From Kalmusia sp. IMI 367209 (Eukaryota; Ascomycota; Dothideomycetes; Pleosporales; Didymosphaeriaceae), in the NCBI GenBank assembly GCA_027946365.1, contig JAPEUQ010000002.1, positions 186,001-250,000 of the forward strand: 64,000 bases of DNA, given 5' to 3'. Each line of letters opens with the position of its first letter. The first letter of the stretch is position 1. Below are positions 1-10,836 of this stretch, in pieces. The translations under genes were made by a program, and so were the position numbers. Below the pieces are notes generated by a model that was not told the DNA's origin, did not search any database, and worked only from the letters and a program-made list of their open reading frames with translations.

Positions 1-3000
1 AGTTACGATCGCATTTCGATTTCCATTCTGGTACGAGTCTAGGACTGCATGCGGGAAGGAGAAGCATAGTCTCTTGGGAAAACATTGGCAAGAGCCATGA
101 CGGCGTTGTCGGCGTGGCGTTCAATGGCGTGGAAATCATTGTCGAAGACCACTTTGGTCTGTTGGGCTGTTGCTATACCCATTAGTTTTCTTTATTTTGT
201 GTAAACGACGTATGTACTCTACACAATAATTCAAAATATTCTCAACATGTATGAGCGTGATCCACACTCTCCCTTTGTTGAGTATCTCGAGCTATCACAC
301 TTACCCATTTCACTCAGTCCCCCCTTTGCCTACTCTACATCAACCCCTATGCCCACCCCCGTGGACCCTAGAATACCTTCGCACAGCTTTCCTCCCTCTA
401 AGTAGTGTCTATCCTCCCCCCGACTAGTATCTATTCTGCAACCAACCCAATTGGACCACGCTCGAAATTGAAATGGTAGTTCTTATATGTTAGTCGCGAG
501 CGCTTGAAATGGGTATCCTACAAACGCATACGCCTAGTTCAGCACTCGACGAGAGGTCCGGATTTGGGTCTTGATTTACTCAAGTCGTCGCAAGGAGTCA
601 TACAAAAGGAAGAGTTTACGGTAGCGAGTTTTCCGAATAGTAGCGATCCATGTAGTTCATGATTACATTCAGTTGCAATGATAGTTGGTCCTAGCTACTA
701 GTATAGTAGCTAAGTAGATTCATGCTTTCATTGACAGATTTTACATCGTATTGAATGATTTACCTGGTTAATAAGTAGCTTTTGGCCCATGGTACGATAC
801 AGAGAAAGAAAGCAGTAGAGGAATGAACGACCCCTCATCTCGTCTAGCTATAGATCGAGGGAAATTTATTCCATTGCATGTATCACTACACGTAGTTATC
901 GAAGTGGTGGAAAGTCTTACTGGCCGTATATCTAAATTTAAGACCCATTTTCCACTGCGACTCGCCAACCAATCACACCCAACGACCCATCTCCACCCAC
1001 TCTCCACTTGCACTGCATTCCTTAGCGCGAACGAGGAGTCGAAGCTGACAGAGCCTGAAGGCACCTGAGAAGTCAGACGCTTTCATCTGCGAGCCGAAAT
1101 CGCAGGACTACGCACGCACTCGATAAGATGATATATTCTGAAATGAAAAGCACATACACACACACATATATATACTAGATTGTAATCTTCTATATCTGAA
1201 TTTCCTATACGTTTAAAAACCCGTTGATTTAGAATTCGTCCACAGAATTGACCGGGTGTGTTAAGCTGAAGAGTCCCGATCGCGAAAGATGGCTTTACAC
1301 TGTGTAACCTCCGACCTCGCTGCATCTGTTCATTCACTCGCTGCATCTGTTCACGACAAGTGTTTTGGATGCTGTCCTCTGCAGGTTGAGCTGGCATAGC
1401 TCCGAATCACTCCGATATGCTACCGGGAGTGAGCTCCTATATGCACACCTTCTCAATGACTCCCAACATGGTGTATGGCTGCAGAGAGCCCGGCGCCACA
1501 TGTAATCTGTCAGGATTCATAAAAAGCACCCAGAACCCGTCATCTACCCATCTTCTTTACTCCTCATCCTTCATCTTATAGATTACCACCGCTTTCAGCG
1601 ACCTTTGGCTATTGGGCACTGTGTCAAGTCAGCATTGCTGTTGTACCTACAATAGAAGAGCATCAGGCTACTAGTAGCATATAACGTACAGATTTTCATA
1701 AGAACCCTTTCACCCTCAATGTCTCAAAGCCTTGTTGGGTTATGTGATATGCTATCCAAGCCAACAGAGTATTCAACAGGTACTAAGATTATAAGCTTAT
1801 TTTATGAAGGCAAGATGACTATTTGATATTGCAGAGGGAACCTTTCTTCGATCGTCTAGTTTGGCTTTCTAGAGTGAGTACAATGCCTTCTCCTGTCTGA
1901 TACGACCTCAAGGCTGATGTGAACGTAGCATAGCATCGCGTAACGGCATAGCTCCCGTACTCTTATCGCTTAACGCCCTATGTTAGAGTGAGGCGGATCT
2001 TAGAAGAGAATTAAGACAGCATGGAGGATGGATATGGGTAATACCCCGCGCTCGACAAAGAGCATGTTTGGGTCCAAAATGTAAGCGAGTGATCACTCCC
2101 CAATAGCTTATGCAACGAAGCTCATCGGATTTATCGCAGCGTTACTTAGATCGTACACTCGAACTCAAAAGAAATGTTTACCCATGCCATCCCGTCATCA
2201 TTACGACACACTTTACTTATCCCACTCGGTGCCCGAAATTGCCAAATCTCCACCACGAAGTAGGCAATGCAACTACAGAACGCCTCCAGAGACACGTCAC
2301 CATAGAATTATCGTCTTGCATACGCCAGTGTTGCAGACTGGGGGCGATCTGTTCCCTGCTGCGTTGGTGGACGACCACGGCTCCCCTAGCGAGACCTGGC
2401 CAGCCCGTCTCCACCGAGTCTACGCCACAGTTCCAGTTCAGCCTACCCCTCCACGTCCCGCAATACCCCAGAATGAGCGTACTATCCTGAGTATCTGGGG
2501 ATCGTACGTACAGAATCGTCACGCCGACTCTCATAAAAGACTCATTCTTCCTGAACGCTTCCCGAAGTTTCTGCTCCGTGGAATGAATAGAGTGACTGTG
2601 TCATATCCGCAAGCGATGCTTACGTGCAGCACTAGGCATGCAAGTTGAGGGACGAAGAAGCGGTGAGTTGTGTGTGTTGGGTGGATGTCTTTGTTGACGG
2701 GAGTCGTCTAGGGTTCCCTGGAAGGTTTTGCAGGCAGCTGACCAGTCTCCCCCTTCTACTGTGTTTAAGGGGGACTTTTTCACGTACCGCTGGAACTTGC
2801 ATGGTTCAAGCCAGCTCGCGTCTGATATTGGACCCACGTGTTCATCTGAGGCGCACGGTGGATGGAAAACTTTGCATGGCTTGATATTCGATCTACAAAT
2901 TCCTCCCATACGCAAACTAAACTACGGGCACGGAGTAATTATTTTTAAACTAGCTAGTACATAATGGACTTTGATTGCACGTCGTCTTGATCCCCCAGCG

Positions 3001-3179
3001 AGAAGCGGTCGACACTGCATATTGGTGCACAGCACTCTTTTTCAATGTATGAAATAGAAGAAATAAATAAAATTCGTGAATCATAAGAATTTCGCAATCT
3101 TGCGGTTGTCACATCTACTGTTTGTTTGTCAGTATCTCATCCGAGATTGGAGCTTTGAGGATCGTGGAATAGACATACC
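1..3179. other. gene-poor left edge, no supported gene
   Basis: I see no conserved protein here. The open frames are short, overlap on both strands and have no recognisable motif. The only protein-like short frame is on the minus strand at 182-39 (ATG to TAG, 47 codons); it has no splice donor and no known motif, so it is not called as a gene. There is a short CA/TA dinucleotide tract near 1155-1175 and a 17-bp direct repeat at 1316-1353. Confidence 0.5.
1316..1353. repeat. 17-bp tandem direct repeat
   Basis: The 17-mer ctcgctgcatctgttca occurs at 1316-1332 and again at 1337-1353, separated by four bases (period 21). It lies in non-coding DNA. It looks like a local slippage duplication, and no function is inferred. 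Confidence 0.8.
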
Positions 3180-4211
3180 TTAGTGCTTTTGGCTAGGACA
3201 CCGGTTTTTTTCATGCCGTTTGAGACTGTCGGGCCTACCAAAGGACCCTGGACAATTTTTGCACCGGAAGGTCTTCCGTTTCTCGCTTTTCTTGTCCTTG
3301 CAGTGATACTTCAGATGCCGTCGATTGTTCTGCATTCCAGACTCGTACTTGAACTTCTTGTGGCACTCACGACATGTAAATTCTTGAGGCAATGGAGTAA
3401 GCTCCGCTACTCGTTGGATAGTAGGGGTCTTGTCGAGCGGGTCGGAAGCGCTGCGGATCGGTCCCACAGTATGTTGTGAAAAGGTCGCGGGTAGACTTTC
3501 AGGATCAGTTCGTGAAGAATCTATCATTCGGGCAGAAGCTGCATATGGTGTTTCTGGGTAAATATCACCTGGATCTGGGTAGCGTATACTAGAGAGCGCA
3601 TCATCCAGATCCATTACCCCCTCGTTGAAGTATTCCGCTGCCATAGCGCTGCCACTATGAGAAGGCCTCAGCTCAAATGGTAATGGCTCTTGAGAGAGGT
3701 TTTCAGTGAACAGGGGCGCAACTCCTCTGGTCTGTTGTGAAGGCATGCCATGGGTTGGTATACTGGACCTAGAGGGTCCGCCACTGTAAGACTCATGGTC
3801 GATGAGAGACCCGCAGCTCACATCGGACATGGTGCCTCTACTTGATATCGTTGAGCATTGATTGGGGTAGGTCAATGGCTCTTGAGATAGCTGTTCAATG
3901 AACAGGGCCGCACCTTCCATGGTCTGTTGTAAAGACATAGCATCCGTCAGTATACTGGTATTGTAGAGTCCGCCATTGTAAGACTCATAGTCATCGAAAG
4001 ACTTGTAGCTTGTGTCGGACATCGCGCTTCTTCTTGATGTAGACGAGAATTGATCGGTGCGGTTGAAGGCTGAAGACTCAGAAAGTGATCCTCGGCCGCT
4101 TGGACTTGTGTTGCTTGAACTCTGCGAGAGCGGTTGCTTGATGTGTGTTGTGCGTCGACAATACAATGAGTACGAATGGGTCGAGAGACGCCTTTCAACG
4201 TATAAAGGCAA
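3180..4211 (-). CDS. C2H2/C2HC zinc-finger protein with an internal 64-residue duplication
   Basis: This is a probable DNA-binding protein. The C-terminus carries two zinc-finger-like modules: CRECHKKF followed by paired His/Cys, then CKNCPGSF with spacing C-x2-C-x12-H-x4-C, so the last ligand is Cys (C2HC). The N-terminal two thirds is Ser/Thr-rich, acidic and low in structure, as in many fungal regulators. Two blocks repeat with a 64-residue period: MSDTSYKSFDDYESYNGG from 4022 and MSDVSCGSLIDHESYSGG from 3830, both ending in LSQEPL. The frame is open to about 4238 but has no ATG above 4022. Similarity between the repeat units continues upstream of 4022, so an unseen upstream exon probably supplies the start; a 280-residue product from 4022 is the alternative. 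The family assignment is by motif only, and the target is unknown. Confidence 0.6.
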   Translation of the reverse strand: MPLYVERRLSTHSYSLYCRRTTHIKQPLSQSSSNTSPSGRGSLSESSAFNRTDQFSSTSRRSAMSDTSYKSFDDYESYNGGLYNTSILTDAMSLQQTMEGAALFIEQLSQEPLTYPNQCSTISSRGTMSDVSCGSLIDHESYSGGPSRSSIPTHGMPSQQTRGVAPLFTENLSQEPLPFELRPSHSGSAMAAEYFNEGVMDLDDALSSIRYPDPGDIYPETPYAASARMIDSSRTDPESLPATFSQHTVGPIRSASDPLDKTPTIQRVAELTPLPQEFTCRECHKKFKYESGMQNNRRHLKYHCKDKKSEKRKTFRCKNCPGSFGRPDSLKRHEKNRCPSQKH

Positions 4212-7200
4212 TTGTGGTACGCTTGTGCCGTCTGGTTAGATCAGAACTTTAACTTGAAGGGTATATTCACCGAGAGGTCCCAGGGGATAGCCGCGGATCA
4301 AAATAAGTTGGGCAGCGAGATGGCATTTTGAATAGTTTCTCAGCGTTGCGTCTCTCCACCGGGTGGAGAGGAATTGTTATAACTCTCGGAGGTCTACATT
4401 CGCCGCTATTTTTTGTAGCATGGATTGTCTCATCCTACGTCAGTGCTATAATTGAGAATACGGGTGGAAGAGCGCGGGCGGAAGACAGGATATGTGCAGC
4501 TAGACTGCTCATGTGCGTTCTGACATTGTTCTTCCATAGGCCAAAGAAAATATGGCGGCGTCTCCACCTGGAGTGGTCGGTGTGATGGGATGCAACATCG
4601 TGCGGCTTGCGACATTGCGGCCGTGGCTCAAGGGGTAGGATGATGCTCTGAATTGGCGAGGTACAAAACAAGTTCCACTGTGCGGACACATGGGTAGGAG
4701 CATCGTCCAGATGTGACGTCGATTGGACTCCATAGGTACAGCGTCGCCACACAACATGAACGATATGGAGTTTCGAAACTAGATAGGTCAAACGGGCAGT
4801 AAATGGGTGAGTGTGGACTGTACTGCAGTGCTCTTGGGCCAATCAGCGCCGTCGATCGGCTGGGCCACCCACTCTCCATCCTCTCCACCGCGCTTCAGCT
4901 ATCTCCTGTTCTCTCGGTTCCGTAGTTTGATTCTAACGCCTCACTTATGAGTAGAGTTCTACCCCGGGTATGCATCAGATCCTGGACCATGTCTGCGTCT
5001 CTCAACTCTAAAATGACCCTATGCGTGCATCGGGTGCAGCGTCAAGGTGCATTGGGCATCATAGGGTGGCGATCACCTGGCCCGAGCAAGCACAGTGACA
5101 TCTCACCATGTTGATTGACGTCTCAAGCAGATCTGACGGGAATGTCCTGTGCTCAACCGGGCCCAAGCGTCCTGCAAAGTGCATTTGAACACGCTACCGT
5201 GGGACGGTTAGCAACGGCGAGACGCAATGAGACCTTCATGCGCCTTCGAAGGCCGAAACAGGTTTCGTTCGAGCCACATGTAGGCAGAGAGGGTCTCTTT
5301 GCTATTGCTATCAGTCAAAGCCATGTCGTGCAGATGAAGGGTCTGATTACTTGAGGATTGTATATCGAATCCAAACAGCAGTGCAGAATGCGACGAGGAC
5401 TATCCTTAGCTGATAAGAGATATGTAAGTGATGCGTAATTCAGCAAGTGTCTGTTCGTGTCTCCAGGGTGGAATATTCGATATCGTGGTCGAAACAACAC
5501 AATGAAGGAGAGAATGGAGAGCAGGCTAAAGCAAGCAGATGGAATGTGCTGGGCATTTAGGATTAAAGAAGACTTTACGAAGGGACACTAAATCACAGAT
5601 CAACTATTTGTGGCTTGCTGGATGCGCTTGACCGGCATATATACGAGATTTGAGAAAGCCTTGCAGATGATTTTCACCGGAAATCAGCATCCTCTCTGCT
5701 TTCTTGCCGCGCGATGCGCTCCTGATCGAGCCAGACTGATCTGATCTCGCAGGCCGACCGAGGCAATATCTGCACATCCTCTATAAGGACGTATATAAGC
5801 TAACTATAGAGATGATTCGCAAAGGAAATCGACCGAAGAAACACAATATGGGTAGCTGAGTTGATGATGAGCACACCATCTTCGCCTGATATAGCTTGAA
5901 TTGGCGGTGTCCTTGGAGACTATGCAAGGCTGAGCGAAGGGAAACGCCGCCGCCAAGGGGCGATCCCACAGCCTTGTTGCCTAGTTCTTGCCTCACATAG
6001 CATAATAGTAGGGAAAGGAATATTTCTGATAAATTATATATACGTATTCTATTCTCCAATGAAGAGAAATAGATATTTCCGGGCAAACAACACCAAAATC
6101 GAATGGAGGTAAGAAAAGAAGTGACTGAGGGAGAATTTTAACAAGCTGCAGCCTGACCCCGCTCTTGAGCCAGAAGAGCCAGTCAGCATACTGGTGTAGC
6201 GCCACGATCGATATTCCATAGCAGCCGATGAACGCACCGCTTGGCAGGCAAGAAAATCCCATATCAGGTGTGCCGTATTCATCCCGACGGCCCAGATAAC
6301 AGTAGTAGTTGCTATACTACCATCAAGAAGTCATTACATAATGCATCGATCTCTCAGTTAGTAACGATTGGAGAATTTCGCGTGATTGGAAATAGCGAAT
6401 CATGTGGTGAAAGGTAGCAATGCGTCTCGATCGGGTCCTTCGAAAGTATGGAGGAGTAATGAGATGAGGTAGGCAATACATCAACGGCTTGGGCTTTTGA
6501 GGGGTGGGGCTAGTAATTGGGCGGTTGTATCCATTTGTGTGTAGGACAATGGAGATCGGGAGTTAATCAAGGAGAAGAGATGTGTGAGGCGCGAAACCAA
6601 CGTTGCGTGGTTTTGTAGTCCATCTCGCTTACTAGCGAATCGTACGCGATGGATTACTTCACTGCAATTGCTAGCGCCCACGAGGGGTTGAGACCCAGAG
6701 TGTGGTTAGCGGCAGCTGAGACGGTCACAAACACCAGTGGAGATTTGTGTCAGATGCAACATTCTACAATGTGTGAGATTGTCGCGCACCGCTTCAAAAT
6801 CAAGAAATCTCTAAGACCATTGCTTAAAAACGGATTTATGATGTCTACGCGTAAACCGAGTATTTTCTGTGAGTCTGGCTATATTGTAATGTCAAATAAA
6901 TCTGTGGACGAAAATGCGCCGAAGTATGAGAATCATTTTTACGTATTCGTGAGTAGCAATAACTCGAGGAAATGTTTGGTGCAGTCCCTTACTCATCGAG
7001 TCCAACAATGCAACAGCACCAGAGTTCAAAATTTTGCACACATTGTAGACAGATAAATAGGCATATACCATCTTTCTAACTATTTTCAAGCGTACTTAAA
7101 CTTTTGTTCGCCCAAGAAAAGGTTTGCAATCGTACAAAGATCATGAAAGCCATAACGTGCATAACACAAGAAACTGAAAGCTTCAGCAACTTCGTAAACT

Positions 7201-7268
7201 AGCAACAAATTTGTGATAGGACTCTGAGACTTACACTAGTAGGCAATGGAAGCAGCGAACTCTCAGTG
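4212..7268. other. intergenic, no supported gene
   Basis: About 3 kb with only short frames on both strands and no recognisable domain. A hydrophobic minus-strand frame at 6262-5993 looks membrane-like but is only 89 residues and lacks homology that I can name. It could be chance or a decayed transporter fragment. No RNA gene or transposon terminus was recognised. Confidence 0.45.
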
Positions 7269-8086
7269 TCAAGTATATTGGCACAGTCTTTTTGAAAGGT
7301 GTGCCTTCATAGCATCCGGCCGTGAAAATTGTGCATCACACCTATGGCAGATGCAACGTTGCTTTCGGTCGTCCCTCTCCCTCTCGTCTTTGAATGCCGG
7401 ACATGCCCACTGCTTATGGCGGCTGAAGTTCTGCCTAAAGGATTGCGGAGAAAACGTTGCAGGGCAATTGGGGCATGACATGTGAGCCTCAATGGGGATT
7501 GTTGTGGCCCTAGCCATTTGCAATGGTCCGTTTAAGAGGCAGATATCGTTGTTTTGCGAGACTGGGTCCGTAGCGCTTCGCTCCGGAGGAATACGCGATC
7601 GTTGGTCCGAAGATCTATATACACTATTAATAATCTAAGCAACTCGAAAGCGAAGGACAGATTTCAATGGAAGCTTAAGGATTTGATTCACACTGACTTG
7701 ATGGTGCGGTACGAAACCGGTTGTCGGGTAGGTGTACTGTCACCAACAGACCACTCTTGTATCAACGTTCCTCCATTTCTATAACCATTGGTAACAATAT
7801 GAGCCCCAGGAGTAGAGCCCGTGGCGGAAGGCTCTGATCCCAACCCTTTCAATGTGTAGTTCTGATGTGTTCGGACACTTTGAAACAGAGCAGGGCTAGA
7901 TTCTGTAATGACCTCATAGGATATGGCGATACCATCCGCGAATTCTTCGTATTTGCTTCCATCATCATTGCTTCCATCATCATTGCTTCCATCATAGTCG
8001 GTGATGAAGCGACTAGGAGGTATACTTGGGTCGGTGAAATCTGCGGTGAGATTTGGTGGAAACATGAAGGTGAAGGAAATTCGCAT
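7269..8086 (-). CDS. small C2HC zinc-finger gene, two-exon candidate
   Basis: The minus-strand frame starts at a true ATG at 8086 and runs to about 7688. It encodes an acidic leader with a DGSND repeat. A second frame (about 7550-7269, stop TGA) encodes two finger-like modules: CPNCPATF with downstream H-x4-C, then CHRCDAQFSRPDAMKAH ending KRLC (C-x2-C-x12-H-x5-C). The finger layout and the F-x-RPD segment resemble the gene at 3180-4211 (FGRPDSLKRH), so the two are probably members of one family. The exon join near 7680-7550 is not resolved: GT donors exist near 7684 and 7703, but none gives an unambiguous phase. It may be decayed. Function as a DNA-binding protein is inferred from the motif only. 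Confidence 0.4.
7955..7995. repeat. 15-bp tandem repeat inside coding exon
   Basis: The unit gcttccatcatcatt is present 2.7 times (7955-7969, 7970-7984 and a partial copy to 7995). Read on the minus strand it encodes the repeated pentapeptide DGSND in the leader of the zinc-finger gene, so unit gain or loss keeps the frame. Confidence 0.85.
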
Positions 8087-10836
8087 GGTGAAGCCTTAGC
8101 GGGTACCTTAATGTGTTAGAGCAAATCAGAATGGGCGACGATCTCTATACGAGTGCGAGATGTCTCGAAGCACCTCGAACAATATTTCTTACTATATTCA
8201 CTCCAAAACGAGCATAGTTGAGGGCAGACTCACTGAGCACGAGCTAGTGAAAATGCGAAAACGAGAACGGGGACGAACGAAAGGTGGTATTGTGAGCTTC
8301 AGGGAGTTTCTTCTGATCTTATCCAATGGAAAGAGATTATCAACATACTCTTGTAATGCTCTCCTCCTGGGTTCGAGAAACGAATGAGCGAGCACCGAAT
8401 GAGCGAGCACCAAATGAGCGGTCTCGATACATTGGGAGAGGAACAGGGCAACTTGAGCGGAAATGAACATGTAATTCTTGAGATTGCCCCTCTCATAGGA
8501 CCGAATTGCGCGACGGAGTCCACCATCATGAAATGTCGGTGTGCGGGAGTATCAAGCGCATGCGTATTCGGAGTCTTTGAAGTAAGTTTTGGCGATGGAT
8601 CCATCAATGATACTTTGTTATAGGTTAGTAGCAGAGTTGGAACATACTCCAGGTGTTTCTCGTGTAGCTTTGGCCCCCGAACAGCCCAAGTCGTCAACAT
8701 CCCGGTTGAATCAAGCTTTGCGAAGAGATCACGGACGCCGATGGAGGCATGAGGGGTAGCTCATTGGACAAAAGGATTCTGGTAGGAAAGCGTGACCCCT
8801 GGATGTTTTCAGGAATTCGCAAAAGTCGTGGAGGTCGGTCGTTAGGAGTCACGGACGCTAGTCCAACAACCAATGAACATGGTGAAAGGTGTCCATCGCC
8901 TCCAGTTCCTTGTGACGAGCTAACGCGCCTTTCAATGCATCGTCACCCAAAATTGCTGAAAATCTTATCGAGATAAGGGCTGGTCACTGCATCAACCCCT
9001 GAATTGTGCTCGCATATTCTGAACGCATGTGCACATTATTTGCAGCTCGCAGTACTCTTCGCATTAGCGAGACAAAGAGGAAGCCCTGCAAAAAAAAGAA
9101 AAGCATCTAGTCCGTGTATAGATATATCGTACAGTACCCAGCAATGTGTGTCTTGTTTACAAAAAGCTCTAGTGGTATTGTTATAACGAGGCGGGCTCGA
9201 GCTCTGGTAAGATGACGTCGGAAGGGAGGGTCTGCTGGCATTGGCGTGAAACATAGCGTTGCCCGTGTGGCACTGAGTTGGTATCGATACGTATGTAGGA
9301 TGGCTACTGAATCTTACGAAGACTTTCACTATTAACAAAGGGATCGAAGGCAAGAGGAGGGTTTGCCAAACTGGAAGACTCACCGCCAGGCCGTTCCCCG
9401 GTGAGGAATGATTGTGTCGCCTCAATGCGCGAGCTAGACCAAAGTACCTTCCTTTGAGAATAGTTATTCATGGTACATAGATGTATAAATCCTGGCGACT
9501 TCCCTGCTCGTGGCATCCATGGTTGCGTAGGCCGAAGAACTGATAAGGTCAGTCCTTCTCGAGAAGACAATGACCGTCTCCTTCCCTGATGTCATTGATA
9601 TCCTGTAGTTTCCCCTATTCATCGATTTATGTAGCTTGAAAATAAACAAAAGGTCAGGCAGAGTCGTGGAGTGGTGATGTCGAGATTCAAATATTCAAAG
9701 GAAGGAATCCGTCCTCAAAAGAAGAGATTTAAGAAAAGGTCGAAGACAGACATCTGAGCCACATGGCAGCCTAAAGCCTCGGCGATGAAGCAAAGAACAG
9801 GGTGTCAGAGGTAATGAATGGTTGCCGCTCGGCTTGTTGGATCTATTGTCTTGAGGTTGGTTGAGCTGCACATACGTAGCAGCTCACCGGAAGCCCGTTT
9901 GTCATGAGGTTCGGACTGCAGAGGTAGAGTCATATCATACGCTTACGAAGATGCCTGGTCAGTTTCTGATCTGCGATTTCAGGTGGACTCATGAGGGCGG
10001 TCCACACTACAAAAGGTGCAAGGCTGTGTTGCGCTCCTAGCCGTGAACAATCAGCTTCGGTCCCAACAACCGCCGCTGAGAGTAAGCATACAGAGGACGT
10101 TCGATGGACTCAGCCTTGGGTATAGTCTACGATTCATAACGCTCTATCTTCAAAAGTATAGTAGATATAACGAGGCTAATAGGAGGAGTTAGCTGTCAGC
10201 TGTAGAGGGCAAACAACGCAGACACAAGTGAGCGAGATCAATGGTTCGTACACTATCTCCACTCCGTTATCCTTATAGCATCTTTACCAGAAAAAAAATA
10301 CGAGGCTGCTCAAGGATAGCTAAGCCGTCAGCACGCCACTTCAGCCTTGTTTGAAGGCTTAGAGACTAATGAATTATTTAACCGAATCTCCGTCAATCAG
10401 CTACCCTAAGGGATTGCTGAACTTGAGCGGAGAACACCAATACACTGGAGCCGTAGCATGATAAGAAAATTGATGAACAGATGCTGCCCCACTTAATGAA
10501 CTGCAGGCTTATCGGAACCGGAATCGAAATGGCCAGTCAAGTAGCTGACACAATGCTACTATCGGTAGCGTCGGGGTTGCTCCACCATAGGTTGCATTAT
10601 GGCGCAAGGTGAGGAATCGTCCACGAGGCGCTCTAAAGCGTCGTGTGATTCGAGTAGTTATTCAGGCTGCAGCGCGGAGTTCCATAACCCGAGCTTCGTT
10701 CGGAAGGTCACACAAACAATGCCTATGAAATAAACCAAAGAGGCTCCGACACGAACAATAAATCCCGTAAGCATGCTCACCGGAAGATGCCTCATCGATA
10801 TCAGCAAACATTTGTTTATGCTACCTTAGTCAGTAT
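8087..10836. other. intergenic, no supported gene
   Basis: About 2.7 kb. Apart from the short tandem repeat at 8381-8420 I see no coding, RNA or mobile-element signal. 9650-10830 in particular has no long frame. It includes the 3' flank of the NACHT/C2H2 gene that ends at 10837. Confidence 0.45.
8381..8420. repeat. 15-bp tandem repeat, non-coding
   Basis: The unit cgaatgagcgagcac occurs at 8381-8395 and 8396-8410, followed by a partial, slightly altered copy to about 8420. It lies roughly 300 bp upstream of the zinc-finger gene start, and no function is inferred. Confidence 0.8.

Noticed and set aside
39..182. 47-codon minus-strand frame at the window edge
   Set aside because: Too short, no motif, and no splice signal linking it to a larger gene.
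5993..6262. Hydrophobic minus-strand frame, possible transporter piece
   Set aside because: No conserved motif and no neighbouring fragments of the same family.
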